Shown: positions 18,905-28,620, numbered from the stretch's first letter. The stretch is DNA of 64,000 nt from Selenomonas ruminantium AC2024 (GCF_000687995.1 NZ_JIAC01000001.1:2728001-2792000); one strand, 5' to 3'. Numbers and translations are program-made. The notes: generated by a model not told the origin, from the letters alone.

Positions 18905-19329
18905 GTACCGTAGAATTTCACCTGATGATTGAGGACTTTGAAACCCAGTTTATTCTGGATATCCCCTTCCAGTTCATCCAGCAAATCGTCTTCAAACTCC
19001 GTCACCTTGCCGCAGGTCGTGCAGATAAGGTGATGATGATGGTGTTCCAAAGGATTCGTGGTATTGACCTCATAACGGCTGCAGCCGTCGCCGAACTCCA
19101 TCTTCTGCAGAATTTCCAAATCCGACAGCAATTCCAGACTGCGGTAAACCGTAGCCAGACCGATTTCCGAGCTGCCCTGCCGCAGAATGCCATACACATC
19201 CTCTGCGGAAAGATGCTCACCGGGATGGTCAAGGAACACCTGCAGTACCGTCTGACGCTGGGGCGTCATCTTATGCTGGCGAGCCTGCAAGCGCTGTTTC
19301 AAATCGTCCATGGTAAATGTCTGTGCCAT
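18877..19329 (-). CDS. Fur family metal-responsive repressor
   Basis: This 150-residue protein has the Fur winged helix (TPQRQTVLQVFLDHPGEHLS, then LATVYRSLELL) and a dimerisation domain with the histidine-rich metal site HHHHHLICTTCGK and a C-terminal CKEC pair, forming the structural zinc site CxxC...CxxC. Fur or PerR identity cannot be settled: the regulatory-site ligands are compatible with iron sensing. It is the first gene of a run fur-hemZ-hisS-aspS, linking a metal regulator to a heme-pathway gene. Confidence 0.9.
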   Translation of the reverse strand: MAQTFTMDDLKQRLQARQHKMTPQRQTVLQVFLDHPGEHLSAEDVYGILRQGSSEIGLATVYRSLELLSDLEILQKMEFGDGCSRYEVNTTNPLEHHHHHLICTTCGKVTEFEDDLLDELEGDIQNKLGFKVLNHQVKFYGTCKECQKEN

Positions 19330-19414
19330 AAAACCTACCCTTTCATATATCTAATAACGCGTCATGTTCTCCGTCTTATAACACACAGTTTGACTTCTTA
19401 AATCAAATATATCC

Positions 19415-19443
19415 ATTATAGCAGAAAAAGTATTTTATGACAA
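19415..19443 (-). promoter_or_regulatory. Promoter of the fur-hemZ-hisS-aspS run
   Basis: The minus strand reads TTGTCA, 17 nt, TATAAT, beginning right at the relA stop codon region and about 85 nt before the fur ATG. The long AT-rich leader could hold an autoregulatory operator, but no convincing Fur box is visible. Confidence 0.75.
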
Positions 19444-19444
19444 A

Positions 19445-21667
19445 CTACATATTGGGATTGCTGCCCATTTTTCTTACCACGCTGTAAACGTCCTTGACCC
19501 GGCGCAGACGGGTGATAATCTGCTTCACCTGGGTGTTGCTGTTCACATCGAGTCCCAGGTAGATGGTAGAGGTCTTGGTATTGCGATTCGGGTTGGCGTT
19601 AATGCTGTGAATGTTAATCTTCATTTCCGTAGGCACCGACAGCACATTGGCCAGAATACCGCTGCGGTCATTGCAGACAATTTCCAGTTCCACCTTGTAC
19701 TGCTTATCAAGACCCACATCCCAGCTCACCTCAATCATACGGGTCAAATCCGTATCCATGAGCACATTGGGGCAGTCAGTGCGATGAACAGACACACCGC
19801 GGCCACGAGTCACATAACCCGTGATTGGGTCGCCGGGAATCGGATTGCAGCAGCGTGCGAGTCTCACCATCAGACCGCTTTCGCCCTCAACCAATACGCC
19901 GTGGCTTGATTTGCTCTTGCGGCCGCCATTGGCCGGACGCTTCAAGGCCGACAACATCTGGGTTACATCCAGCGGCGTCTTTTCCTTGATGTCTTCCTTA
20001 TGGAATTCCACCAGACGGGTCAAAATGCCATGAACAGCCAAACCGCCATAGCCTACAGCCGCCAGCAAATCATCCTCGCTCAAAATGTTGAGCTTCTTAG
20101 CCACTTCGAGCAGGCGGCCATCCTTTAAGAGCTCCTTGGGCGCATAGCCTAAGCGCTTAGCCTCCTCGCGGATAAGTTCCATGCCCCGCTCGATATTTTC
20201 CTCGCGCCGTTCCTTCTTGAACCAAGAGCGGATTTTGCTGCGGGTTTCCGAAGAAGCAACGATATTGAGCCAGTCGCGGGATGGGCCGTTATTGGCCTTG
20301 TTGGTGACAATGGACACGATATCGCCGTTTTTGAGCTTGTGCTCCAGCGGCACCAGTTTGCCATTGACCTTGGCTCCTACGCAGTGATGCCCCACCTCTG
20401 TATGAATGCGGTAAGCAAAGTCGATGGGAATGGAGCCCTTGGGCAAATCCACCACATCGCCCTTCGGCGTGAACACGAACACTTCATCCGAGAAAATATC
20501 CACCTTGAGGGCTTCAAAATATTCCTTGGGGTCGCTGAGTTCCTGCTGCAGGCTCACCATCTGCCGCAGCCAGTTCATCTTCTGGTCCATGGCGCCGCCC
20601 GCCGTCGAGCCCTTGCCATTTTCCTTGTACTTCCAATGCGCCGCGACACCGAACTCCGACACCTCATGCATATGGAAGGTACGAATCTGAATTTCCAGCG
20701 GATAACCGCGGGTCATAACTGTGGTATGCAGGGACTGATAGCCGTTGGACTTCGGCATGGCGATATAGTCCTTGAACCGGCCCGGAATCGGCTTCCACAT
20801 GGCATGGATTACGCCGAGCACTCCATAACAGTCCCGCACGGATTCCACCAATACGCGAATAGCCGACAAGTCATAGATTTCGCTGATATCCTTCTTGTCC
20901 CGCAGCATCTTTTTATAGATGCTGTAAAAATGCTTGGCCCGGCCTTTGATTTCGGCCTTGATATTGGACTCTTTGATTTTATTTTCAATCTGCTCAATGG
21001 CGGTGTCGATAAACGCCTGCCGCTCCTTGCGCTTCTGCTTGACGTTTTCCACCAAATCGTAGTATTTTTCCGGTTCCAGATAACGCAGACAGAGGTCCTC
21101 AAGCTCCCATTTGATATTGGAAATACCCAGACGGTTCGCCAGCGGCGCATAGATTTCAATGGTTTCCTTGGCAATGCGCTTCTGCTTATCCTCCCGCATG
21201 TATTTGAGCGTGCGCATATTATGCAGACGGTCAGCCAGCTTCACCATGATGACGCGAATATCCTTGGCCATGGCCAAGAACAACTTGCGGTAATTTTCCA
21301 GCTGAACTTCTTCCTTGGACTTGTACTTAATGCGCCCAAGTTTCGTGACACCATCCACAATCATGGCCACTTCTTCGCCGAACATCTCGGCAATCTGCTC
21401 TTTGGTATAAATGGTATCTTCCACCACATCATGCAGAAGCGCTGCGCTGATGGTCACATCATCAATATGCAGTTCCGTGAGGATTTCCGCCACATGCAGG
21501 GGATGAATGATGTATTCCTCTCCTGACACCCGCACCTGCCCCTTATGGGCACTGGCAGCCAGGTCATAGGCTTTCTGAATCAAAGCAATGTCTGCCCGAG
21601 GCTCATAGGCCTTTACCGCCTCAAGTATGGATTCTATGGTCACTGGTGCTTTATCTTTGTCATTCAT
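19445..21667 (-). CDS. relA: Bifunctional (p)ppGpp synthetase/hydrolase (RelA/SpoT)
   Basis: This 740-residue protein has the four domains of long RSH enzymes: HD hydrolase (HPLHVAEIL, LLHDVVEDT, near residues 52-84), synthetase (YRKLFLAMAKDIRVIMVKLA to the GYQSLHTTV segment), TGS (VFTPKGDVVDLPKGS, about residues 390-450) and a C-terminal ACT domain. Intact HD motifs indicate that both synthesis and hydrolysis of the alarmone are possible, as usual for single RSH proteins in Firmicutes. The gene follows recJ by 18 bp with a strong GGAGG site. Confidence 0.96.
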   Translation of the reverse strand: MNDKDKAPVTIESILEAVKAYEPRADIALIQKAYDLAASAHKGQVRVSGEEYIIHPLHVAEILTELHIDDVTISAALLHDVVEDTIYTKEQIAEMFGEEVAMIVDGVTKLGRIKYKSKEEVQLENYRKLFLAMAKDIRVIMVKLADRLHNMRTLKYMREDKQKRIAKETIEIYAPLANRLGISNIKWELEDLCLRYLEPEKYYDLVENVKQKRKERQAFIDTAIEQIENKIKESNIKAEIKGRAKHFYSIYKKMLRDKKDISEIYDLSAIRVLVESVRDCYGVLGVIHAMWKPIPGRFKDYIAMPKSNGYQSLHTTVMTRGYPLEIQIRTFHMHEVSEFGVAAHWKYKENGKGSTAGGAMDQKMNWLRQMVSLQQELSDPKEYFEALKVDIFSDEVFVFTPKGDVVDLPKGSIPIDFAYRIHTEVGHHCVGAKVNGKLVPLEHKLKNGDIVSIVTNKANNGPSRDWLNIVASSETRSKIRSWFKKERREENIERGMELIREEAKRLGYAPKELLKDGRLLEVAKKLNILSEDDLLAAVGYGGLAVHGILTRLVEFHKEDIKEKTPLDVTQMLSALKRPANGGRKSKSSHGVLVEGESGLMVRLARCCNPIPGDPITGYVTRGRGVSVHRTDCPNVLMDTDLTRMIEVSWDVGLDKQYKVELEIVCNDRSGILANVLSVPTEMKINIHSINANPNRNTKTSTIYLGLDVNSNTQVKQIITRLRRVKDVYSVVRKMGSNPNM

Positions 21668-21685
21668 AATGCCACTTCTCCTTCC

Positions 21686-23662
21686 TTAGCGGTGCCGCCC
21701 ATTCCGATAGGTAGGCGAACTTTCTAATTCCATACGGCCGCTGGCCTTGGGTAGGTAATAACAATTCTCCTGCAAATCCATACGCAAAAGATTGAGTTCC
21801 TGAAAAATCCGCAGGCCCAGACTCATGGTATAGAGGGAAATATGACTCCCCCGCTTGCAGAAATCCACCGTAAGCTGCTCGGCAGTGTAGGGAATATAAT
21901 CCTCGTTCTGCTGAATCTGATAGAGGAACTTATAAATATCAACCAGCTGTTCGCGCTCCGGGAAAATCCGTTCCCCGTCAGCCGGGGCAATGCTGTCCAC
22001 CATGCACTGGAGACTGCGGTTGCCCTGCCACTCGTTAACAGCAGGACTGTACACCATATCAATGACTTCACTGTTGATGATGCCCACATAATCGCTGCGA
22101 TTCCAAAGCAGGGCTGTGCGAGGCTCTGCCGGACTTCCCACCTGAAAGCGCAGATGCTGCCCTTCCTTGCCAATGGCCTGCGGCGAAGTTCCACGAATCC
22201 CCCGCACACCGAAAAGCGGCTTGGGATTAGCCATGCCAAAGGGCTCTAATTTCGCCAGTTCATCCACCAATTCAAAAGTGATTTCCTCCGGCGAAAGTTC
22301 CATTTCCACCTTCACCTTGGGCACATAATCATTTGCAGTCAAAGTAGATTCTGCCACCTGGGCAAATGCCTGCTTAAAATCTTCAAGCTGTTCGAGGCTC
22401 ACCGACAAACCTGCTGCCTGTGAATGGCCGCCGAACTGCAAAATATGTTCCTTGCAGGCACTCAGGGCTTCGTACATATGAAGTCCTTCGATACTGCGGC
22501 AGGAACCCTTGCAGACGCCGTCCTCCTGCTTGCTGAAAACAATCGTCGGTTTGTAATATTTATCCACCAGACGCGAAGCCACAATGCCGATTACACCGGG
22601 ATTCCACTTCTCCCCGGCCACCACAATGGCCGGCAGGTTGTTCACATCCACACCGACAAGTTCAGCCTCGGCCTTAGCTAGAATTTCTTGTTCGATACTT
22701 TGCCGCTGACTGTTGAGCATATCCAGCTCCATAGCCAAAGATTCTGCTTCCGCTTCGTCCTTGGTGAGCAGAAGTTCCACGCCCTTGCGGGCTGAACCAA
22801 TACGCCCCGCAGCATTGAGGCGGGGTGCCAGCCGAAAGCCCACATGCCCGGTGTTCAGTTCCTCCTCACGTATTTCGGAAACATTCACCAAAGCCCGCAT
22901 CCCCACAAAGGAGGATTTGCGCATTTTTTTAAGCCCTGTCGCCACAATCTTGCGGTTTTCTCCCAGCAGGGGCACAATATCGGCAACAGTCCCCAGAGCC
23001 ACGATTTCCAAATCCTGCTCGTAACTTTGACCGTGCATTTCCTGCCACAAAGCCTGACAGAGCTTAAAGGCCACGCCTACACCGGCCAGATTTTTATCCG
23101 GGTAGGGGCAGTCCTCACGATGAGGATTGACCACCGCCAGCGCCGGCGGAAGATTTTCCCCCGGCAGATGATGGTCGGTTACAATGATATCCAATTTGCC
23201 TGCCATGGCCGCCACATCATCCACTGAAGCGATGCCGCAGTCCACAGACACAAGCAGCTTTACGCCACTGTCGGCAATGCTCTGCAGTGCGGGCAGGTTA
23301 AAGCCATAACCTTCTTTTTCACGATGGGGAATATAAAAATCCACGCTGGCTCCCAAAGCCCGAAGGTTATGCACCAGCAAAGTCGTGGCCGTCATGCCGT
23401 CCACATCATAGTCCCCATAGACCACAATCTTTTCTTCATTATCTATGACCTCGATAATCCGGGCCACAGCCTTATCCATATCCTTCATCCGGAATGGGTC
23501 ATAAAAGGCCTGCTTCTCCGGCTGCAAGAAAACTTCCGCTGCCTCCCGGGTGCAGATGCCACGATTCCATAATATATTTGCCAGACTCCTGGTCACGCCC
23601 AGTTCTCTGGCAAAATCAGCCGCCTCCGGTACAGCGGCGCTTAACTTCCATTCTTTTAACAT
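21686..23662 (-). CDS. recJ: Single-stranded-DNA-specific exonuclease RecJ
   Basis: This 658-residue protein has the DHH phosphoesterase core (VVYGDYDVDGMTATTLL, LLVSVDCGI, IIVTDHHLPGE, VALGTVADIVPL) and the DHHA1 domain with FGGHSQAAGLS. These are the metal-binding motifs of RecJ, a 5'-3' exonuclease acting in recombination and mismatch repair. A C-terminal extension of about 100 residues follows the OB domain. It is the first gene of a recJ-relA pair and is divergent from the DUF192 gene. Confidence 0.95.
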   Translation of the reverse strand: MLKEWKLSAAVPEAADFARELGVTRSLANILWNRGICTREAAEVFLQPEKQAFYDPFRMKDMDKAVARIIEVIDNEEKIVVYGDYDVDGMTATTLLVHNLRALGASVDFYIPHREKEGYGFNLPALQSIADSGVKLLVSVDCGIASVDDVAAMAGKLDIIVTDHHLPGENLPPALAVVNPHREDCPYPDKNLAGVGVAFKLCQALWQEMHGQSYEQDLEIVALGTVADIVPLLGENRKIVATGLKKMRKSSFVGMRALVNVSEIREEELNTGHVGFRLAPRLNAAGRIGSARKGVELLLTKDEAEAESLAMELDMLNSQRQSIEQEILAKAEAELVGVDVNNLPAIVVAGEKWNPGVIGIVASRLVDKYYKPTIVFSKQEDGVCKGSCRSIEGLHMYEALSACKEHILQFGGHSQAAGLSVSLEQLEDFKQAFAQVAESTLTANDYVPKVKVEMELSPEEITFELVDELAKLEPFGMANPKPLFGVRGIRGTSPQAIGKEGQHLRFQVGSPAEPRTALLWNRSDYVGIINSEVIDMVYSPAVNEWQGNRSLQCMVDSIAPADGERIFPEREQLVDIYKFLYQIQQNEDYIPYTAEQLTVDFCKRGSHISLYTMSLGLRIFQELNLLRMDLQENCYYLPKASGRMELESSPTYRNGRHR

Positions 23663-23769
23663 ACTTTACACTCCCGGATAATATCTTATTACATTTTAGT
23701 TTCGCCGTAAACGGTAATTTTCCCTTTATCCGAAAAATTCCTGCCTGTACAGTTTATATCGACACATTC

Positions 23770-23798
23770 TTTCCATAATAAAAGTAGTCATGTATAAT
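23770..23798 (+). promoter_or_regulatory. Promoter of the DUF192 gene
   Basis: TTTCCA, 17 nt, TATAAT on the plus strand. The predicted transcript start near 23805 lies after the upstream in-frame ATG at 23790, which supports the internal start at 23835. Confidence 0.6.
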
Positions 23799-23834
23799 AG
23801 ATTGCATGACTACTTCTTAGAAAACGGTGATATT

Positions 23835-24131
23835 ATGCAATTACAAATCGAAATGGCTGATACCTTCCTCGCCCGCTTCCGGGGCCTTATGCTGCGCAAG
23901 CGCCTCCCCGCAGGCCACGCCCTGCTCATCGCGCCCTGCAACAGCATCCATATGTGCTTCATGCGCTTTGCCATTGACGCGATTTTCATCGACAAGGACT
24001 ACAAAGTGCTCAAAGTCGCCCGCAACGTGAAGCCCTGGATTGGCCTGGCCTGGTGCTGGAAGGCCTGGGGCGTGGTGGAAGTGAGTGCGGGGGAGGCAAA
24101 AGATGTACAAATCGGAGAGTTTCTGAATTGA
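23835..24131 (+). CDS. DUF192 family protein
   Basis: This 98-residue protein matches the compact DUF192 fold: ADTFLARFRGLMLRKRLP, then LIAPCNSIHMCFMRFAIDAIF and DYKVLKVARNVKPW. Function is not established for the family. The start at 23835 is chosen because GGTGAT precedes it and the likely promoter overlaps the earlier ATG. No signal peptide is present, although many family members are exported. It stands alone, between recJ (divergent) and the Tad operon tail (convergent). Confidence 0.85.
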   Translation: MQLQIEMADTFLARFRGLMLRKRLPAGHALLIAPCNSIHMCFMRFAIDAIFIDKDYKVLKVARNVKPWIGLAWCWKAWGVVEVSAGEAKDVQIGEFLN

Positions 24132-24136
24132 ATGTC

Positions 24137-24187
24137 AAAAACTCCTCCAAACCGTAAAGTTTTTGACTTACGATTTGGAGGAGTTTT
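24137..24187. terminator. Bidirectional terminator between the DUF192 gene and the Tad operon
   Basis: The 14-bp arms AAAACTCCTCCAAA and TTTGGAGGAGTTTT give a T-run in both directions. It sits 6 bp after the DUF192 stop and 4 bp from the end of the convergent TadG-like gene. Confidence 0.88.
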
Positions 24188-24190
24188 ATT

Positions 24191-25591
24191 TTAATCCCAG
24201 CTAAGACCTTCTGTTGAACCGACCAAGGCTATACCATCAGTGCTGACTGCTCCACCAGCGCTTGAACCGCCGCCTTTGCCTGTATAGTCCTTATATTTAT
24301 AGGAGCTGCGATTTCCTCTCAGACTAATTGAGGACCCCACAATTGTTCCCATAAACGTACTGTTCTCAGCATTAACTAATACACCTTCATTTTTATCACA
24401 ATAAGGAGCATAAACTACGCCCTTGAACGTATGTCCATTCAAATTAAAATGAACCTGCGATCTCTGGCTATCACTACCAGCTATACAGATTATCAAAGGA
24501 CGGCCTGTATCTGTATTCAAGTTAATATTAACTACGCCCATTCCCGCTTCTACATAAATATATACAGGTTTATCACTATTCCCCAGATTGGTATCAACTT
24601 CAATTGTCAGATTAGGAATGCTCCCTGTATGCGGTACACGAATAACATCACTTTTGAATAACGAACTGGAGGTCTTAACCGTTTGGTCCGTTGCTTTATT
24701 ACTGGTATTCGCAGTCTTTTGCTCCATATAGTCATAAAATGTTTGGAAATTATAGTTATAGTATTCAGCCTGGCTCCAATAACCACTTTTCAATGTTCCA
24801 TTGCTGTCAAATTTCGCTTTTTCCTTCGCACCGCTCTCCATTAGCGTATTTATATTGTTGCTCTTGTTATGATTTTGTGCTGCAGTGGTAAAAAAGCGGT
24901 CGAGTTTGTTTGTCTGTGTACTATAGGTCAATGAATCATACTTATATGATGGATTATTTACTCCATCACCTTTGGTGTAAACTATTCGTCCATCAAAGGT
25001 AGTAGTAAGCATATTCTTAGAATCTGTAGAATAGCTATTATTTGATAACTTATCAGGATTTTCCAAGGAATTAACCGCATCAAATTTGTCCTTAAAAACA
25101 AACATGTTTTCAAAGAAGCCACCACTTTCTGCCTGCCCCTGTATTGCCGCTACACTGGAGGCAGGCACAGTAAACGTATTTTTCCCACTGATTTTTTTGT
25201 AGATTGAGCCTAAAAAGTACAATGGCACTTCTTTCGTCAACTTAACACGGTAGTATGTTTTCTTGTCCTTGGTTTGAGCTTGAAACTTCTTGTCAGCTAT
25301 AGATTCTGACTGGTCAAGATTGTGATAATCTCCCTGCACATACTTTTCTGCCATTTTATTGGCTTTAGGATGGGAATTTACTTTTTCGCCCTGCACAGCA
25401 TACTCATGAGCCCCAGCAAGTGCTGCCGCATCGGCGGCATTTTGCAGGCGGCTGTACTGGACATAGATATTGCCTAAATCTACCGCCAGTCCTGTGCCCA
25501 CGATTATCATCGGCAGCAGCAAAGCTGTAAATGCTAAGATGGCGCCACTTTGGCGCCATTTTTTCGTGATGTTCTTCATATAAGTTTGCAT
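24191..25591 (-). CDS. TadG-like pilus assembly protein
   Basis: This 466-residue protein opens with the Tad/TadG signature: a short basic leader, a hydrophobic helix (ILAFTALLLPMIIVGTGLAV), then DLGNIYVQYSRLQNAADAAA. The remainder is predicted periplasmic, strand-rich and rich in Asn, Ser and Thr. No von Willebrand A motif is obvious, unlike some TadG proteins. The C-terminal part has regularly spaced short strands (VNINLNTDTG, VHFNLNGHTF) and a glycine-serine linker near the end. It is the last gene of the operon and distinctly AT-richer than the ATPase and platform genes. Confidence 0.8.
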   Translation of the reverse strand: MQTYMKNITKKWRQSGAILAFTALLLPMIIVGTGLAVDLGNIYVQYSRLQNAADAAALAGAHEYAVQGEKVNSHPKANKMAEKYVQGDYHNLDQSESIADKKFQAQTKDKKTYYRVKLTKEVPLYFLGSIYKKISGKNTFTVPASSVAAIQGQAESGGFFENMFVFKDKFDAVNSLENPDKLSNNSYSTDSKNMLTTTFDGRIVYTKGDGVNNPSYKYDSLTYSTQTNKLDRFFTTAAQNHNKSNNINTLMESGAKEKAKFDSNGTLKSGYWSQAEYYNYNFQTFYDYMEQKTANTSNKATDQTVKTSSSLFKSDVIRVPHTGSIPNLTIEVDTNLGNSDKPVYIYVEAGMGVVNINLNTDTGRPLIICIAGSDSQRSQVHFNLNGHTFKGVVYAPYCDKNEGVLVNAENSTFMGTIVGSSISLRGNRSSYKYKDYTGKGGGSSAGGAVSTDGIALVGSTEGLSWD

Positions 25592-25609
25592 AACTGTCGC
25601 TCCTGACTG

Positions 25610-26551
25610 TTACATATTTTTCATCAAGAATAACAAGGTTGGTACTAAAGTTACGACAAATAATGCCGGGAAAATAAAGAGCACCAAGGGAAAGACGATT
25701 TTTACCGGGGCGCGCATGGCTTCAGCTTTAACATACTGTCTGCGGCGTTCCCGGATATTATCGGCCTGATTTTTAAGCGTCTTGCTCATGCTAGTGCCCA
25801 AACGTTCTGCCTGAATGATGGAAGTCATAAACAAGGAAACATCCTGCACTTCACAGCGGGCCGCGAGATTTTTCATTGCCGTACGGCGCACCATGCCCAT
25901 GCGGATATCTTCCTGCAAACGCTTGCACTCGCTGATGAGTTCGCCCTTCATGCGGTCAGTTATCTTGCGCAAGGCTGCATCAAAGGAAAGGCCCGCCTGA
26001 ACGCTGACACACAAAAGGTCAAGCACCTCCGGCAACTGACGGGCAATCTCTGCCTGCCGTTTCTGCGCCATGATGTTAAGACACACCACAGGCATCAAGC
26101 CACCTAACATGCCACCAATCAGCATAAATGCCACACGCTGAATCAGCATATAATTGCTGTTCTCCCCCAATGTAAACATGAGGAACCACATGGAAAGGGC
26201 ACCCACAAAACAGATGACCATAAATTGCGGTGGCGTACACTCGTTAGCCTTACCAGCCATTACCAATCTCTTTTCGATAAGAACCTGCAGCTGTTTCGGT
26301 GCCAAACGGCTGATGGAGGCAGCCATCTGCTCCCCAGCAGGTTTTACTACACGCTCCATAAAAGGAATATCCCGCAGTTTTCGCTGTCCGTCATTTTTCT
26401 TCATGACAACAGGAGCCGACTGTGAGGCATCCAACGACAAAACGCGTTGACGTACACTGGCCTGAGGCAAAATCTTTTTACGGATAACGCTCATCAGCAG
26501 CAATAACACTACCAATGACACAGACAAGGAAAAAAGCATTACCAACATCAA
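25610..26551 (-). CDS. tadC: Tad pilus platform protein TadC (T2SS F family)
   Basis: This 313-residue protein has an N-terminal membrane helix, a cytoplasmic region and a GspF domain (LPEVLDLLCVSVQAGLSFDA, about residue 175) ending in two C-terminal helices. The sequence around QAERLGTSMSKTLKNQAD is typical of TadC. With TadB it forms the inner-membrane platform on which the TadA ATPase acts. Its start overlaps the tadA stop by four bases (ATGA). Confidence 0.9.
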   Translation of the reverse strand: MMLVMLFSLSVSLVVLLLLMSVIRKKILPQASVRQRVLSLDASQSAPVVMKKNDGQRKLRDIPFMERVVKPAGEQMAASISRLAPKQLQVLIEKRLVMAGKANECTPPQFMVICFVGALSMWFLMFTLGENSNYMLIQRVAFMLIGGMLGGLMPVVCLNIMAQKRQAEIARQLPEVLDLLCVSVQAGLSFDAALRKITDRMKGELISECKRLQEDIRMGMVRRTAMKNLAARCEVQDVSLFMTSIIQAERLGTSMSKTLKNQADNIRERRRQYVKAEAMRAPVKIVFPLVLFIFPALFVVTLVPTLLFLMKNM

Positions 26552-27942
26552 AAATATTCCCTCCTGCCACTATCCGCTGCTGCAAAGAAATCTTCGGGAA
26601 GCTCTACACCATTCACAGCAAATTTCTCCAGGAAATTAGGCTTCAATCCTGTAGACACATAACGTCCTACAGCTTTGCCATTTTCATCATAGCCCTGCTG
26701 CTGATAGCGGAAAATATCCTGCATGGTAATGGTATTACCTTCCATATGCTGAACTTCCGTCACATGGGTAATCTTACGACTGCCATCCTTCATGCGGGAT
26801 TGCTGAATAATCAGGTCAATAGCTGACGAAATCTGCTCGCGGATAGCCCGCACCGGTAGTTCCAAACCACTCATCAGCACCATGGTTTCCAAACGGGACA
26901 GTGCATCACGAGGGCTGTTGGCATGTGCCGTAGTCAAGGAACCATCATGACCTGTATTCATAGCCTGTAACATATCCAACGCCTCGCCGGAACGCACCTC
27001 ACCGACAATAATTCTATCGGGGCGCATACGCAGAGCATTGCGTACCAAATCGCGAATGGTAATCTGCCCTTCCCCTTCGATATTCGCCGGACGGGATTCC
27101 AAAGTCACTACATGCTCCTGCTGCAAGCGAAGTTCTGCCGCGTCCTCAATGGTAACAATACGTTCTTCCTCGGGAATAAACGAGGAAATCACATTGAGGG
27201 TGGTGGTTTTACCAGAGCCTGTACCGCCAGATACCAGAATATTAATTCGCGCTTTGACACAGGCCCGCAAAAATTTTGCCATCTTCTCATCAATAGTACC
27301 AAAGGCAATAAGATTATCCACCGTCAACGGCTTCTTGGAGAATTTACGAATCGTAATAGCCGGGCCGGTAAGGGAGAGCGGCGGAATGATGATATTGACA
27401 CGCGAACCATCTTCCAAACGGGCATCCACCAACGGTGATGACTCGTCAATTCTGCGTCCCAACGGCGTAAGAATTCGCTCGGCAATATTCATTACATGTG
27501 CATTGTCATGGAACTGCACATCCGTGAGTTCCAGCTTGCCCAACCGTTCCACAAAAACTTTCTTAGGGCCATTGACCATAATTTCTGTGATGCTGTCATC
27601 CTGCAAAAGAGGCTCAATTGGGCCTAATCCCAGCATTTCATCCCGAATATCGGCAATCAAGCGAGCCTTTTCCCCACGTGGAATAGCGAAGGGGTCAACG
27701 TCCAAGGCTCGTTGGCAATAAGTGTCAATAATAGCTTCCACCTTGCGCGGGTCTTGATGAATACTGGAAAGTACCACCTGTTCGGCAGGAGTCATTTCAT
27801 CGACAATACGCTGATGAATGCGATGTTTTACCGCCTGATAGGAGCGTTCATCTGCTAAATCTTGGGCTTCATCCTGTGCGGCAAAGATTTTCACTTGCCG
27901 ATTTTTTCCATCCCTGCGCCCCAGACGCGTCAATAATGACAT
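26548..27942 (-). CDS. tadA: Tad pilus ATPase TadA/CpaF
   Basis: This 464-residue secretion ATPase has the CpaF N-terminal region (INDEMTPAEQ-like segment), IMVNGPKKVFVERLGKL, Walker A in LVSGGTGSGKTTTLN, the Asp box VTIEDAAELRLQQ and the Walker B/His-box region DRIIVGEVRSGEALDML followed by TGHDGSLTTAHANSP. It powers Flp pilus assembly as a cytoplasmic hexamer. It lies between tadE and tadC; in canonical tad loci tadA is followed by tadB, so the order is changed here. Confidence 0.95.
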   Translation of the reverse strand: MSLLTRLGRRDGKNRQVKIFAAQDEAQDLADERSYQAVKHRIHQRIVDEMTPAEQVVLSSIHQDPRKVEAIIDTYCQRALDVDPFAIPRGEKARLIADIRDEMLGLGPIEPLLQDDSITEIMVNGPKKVFVERLGKLELTDVQFHDNAHVMNIAERILTPLGRRIDESSPLVDARLEDGSRVNIIIPPLSLTGPAITIRKFSKKPLTVDNLIAFGTIDEKMAKFLRACVKARINILVSGGTGSGKTTTLNVISSFIPEEERIVTIEDAAELRLQQEHVVTLESRPANIEGEGQITIRDLVRNALRMRPDRIIVGEVRSGEALDMLQAMNTGHDGSLTTAHANSPRDALSRLETMVLMSGLELPVRAIREQISSAIDLIIQQSRMKDGSRKITHVTEVQHMEGNTITMQDIFRYQQQGYDENGKAVGRYVSTGLKPNFLEKFAVNGVELPEDFFAAADSGRREYF

Positions 27943-27956
27943 TAATTTCTCTCCTC

Positions 27957-28403
27957 TTATTCCAATTTATTCTCACTATACATATTGTAAGTGACATTAA
28001 TTTTGATTTTTTTCATTTTACTTCCAGCTAAGTTATCCACAACTTTTGCCAATGCATATCCATCTGTATTTAACGCAGCCTTCATTTCCACTTTAACATT
28101 TTGGCTGTTCTTTTCATAAGTTATTTTGAAATCCTCTTTCGATGTTTTAGGATTCCATTCAAAAATATCTATCGGTAATTTATTATTTTCGTACTTACTT
28201 CGTATTTCCTGATATTTATATTTTTTATAGTCTTCTACTCTTATCACTGCAGCATCCCTAGCACTACTCCGAGCCAGACTGCTTAAAGTCAAATAATCTA
28301 CCATCATCATGCCAATAAAAAAAATGGCAAAAACTAATAAAAGAAATAGAGGAAGAACTATAGCAAACTCCACAATAGCTTGTCCTCTTTGCAAATTTCG
28401 CAT
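27957..28403 (-). CDS. TadE-like pilus assembly protein
   Basis: This 148-residue protein begins with RGQAIVEFAIVLPLFLLLVF, the TadE/TadF prepilin-like signature with the conserved Glu after the cleavage region, followed by the SSLARSSARDAAV segment. The periplasmic part is lysine-rich. TadE and TadF are pseudopilins processed by the prepilin peptidase. Only one such protein is encoded here. The gene is strikingly AT-rich compared with tadA next to it. Confidence 0.85.
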   Translation of the reverse strand: MRNLQRGQAIVEFAIVLPLFLLLVFAIFFIGMMMVDYLTLSSLARSSARDAAVIRVEDYKKYKYQEIRSKYENNKLPIDIFEWNPKTSKEDFKITYEKNSQNVKVEMKAALNTDGYALAKVVDNLAGSKMKKIKINVTYNMYSENKLE

Positions 28404-28437
28404 AATTCTTCCTCCATGCTAGTCAATTATAATTTGA

Positions 28438-28620
28438 TTATTGGAGCTGCCCAGAAACTTTAGTGAATACAGCTTTAATCTTTGTACTTAAACTATTGTC
28501 ACCAGATGACAAAGCAATAGCCAATACAACTACAAATGCAAGAATCAGTGCATACTCCACAATGCCCTGACCTTTTTCACTGCAATAACGAACCTTCAAA
28601 TACTCCATGATTTCCTTCAT
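28438..28620 (-). CDS. flp: Flp family type IVb pilin
   Basis: This 60-residue prepilin has a basic leader with SEKGQGIVEYALILAFVVVL: cleavage is expected after the glycine of the G(I/V)VEYALI motif, leaving a very short mature pilin. It should be the main shaft subunit of the Tad pilus. The start at 28620 is chosen over an upstream in-frame start at 28683 because AGGGAGG lies 8 nt before it. It sits between tadB and tadE within the operon, whereas flp genes usually come first. Confidence 0.92.
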   Translation of the reverse strand: MKEIMEYLKVRYCSEKGQGIVEYALILAFVVVLAIALSSGDNSLSTKIKAVFTKVSGQLQ

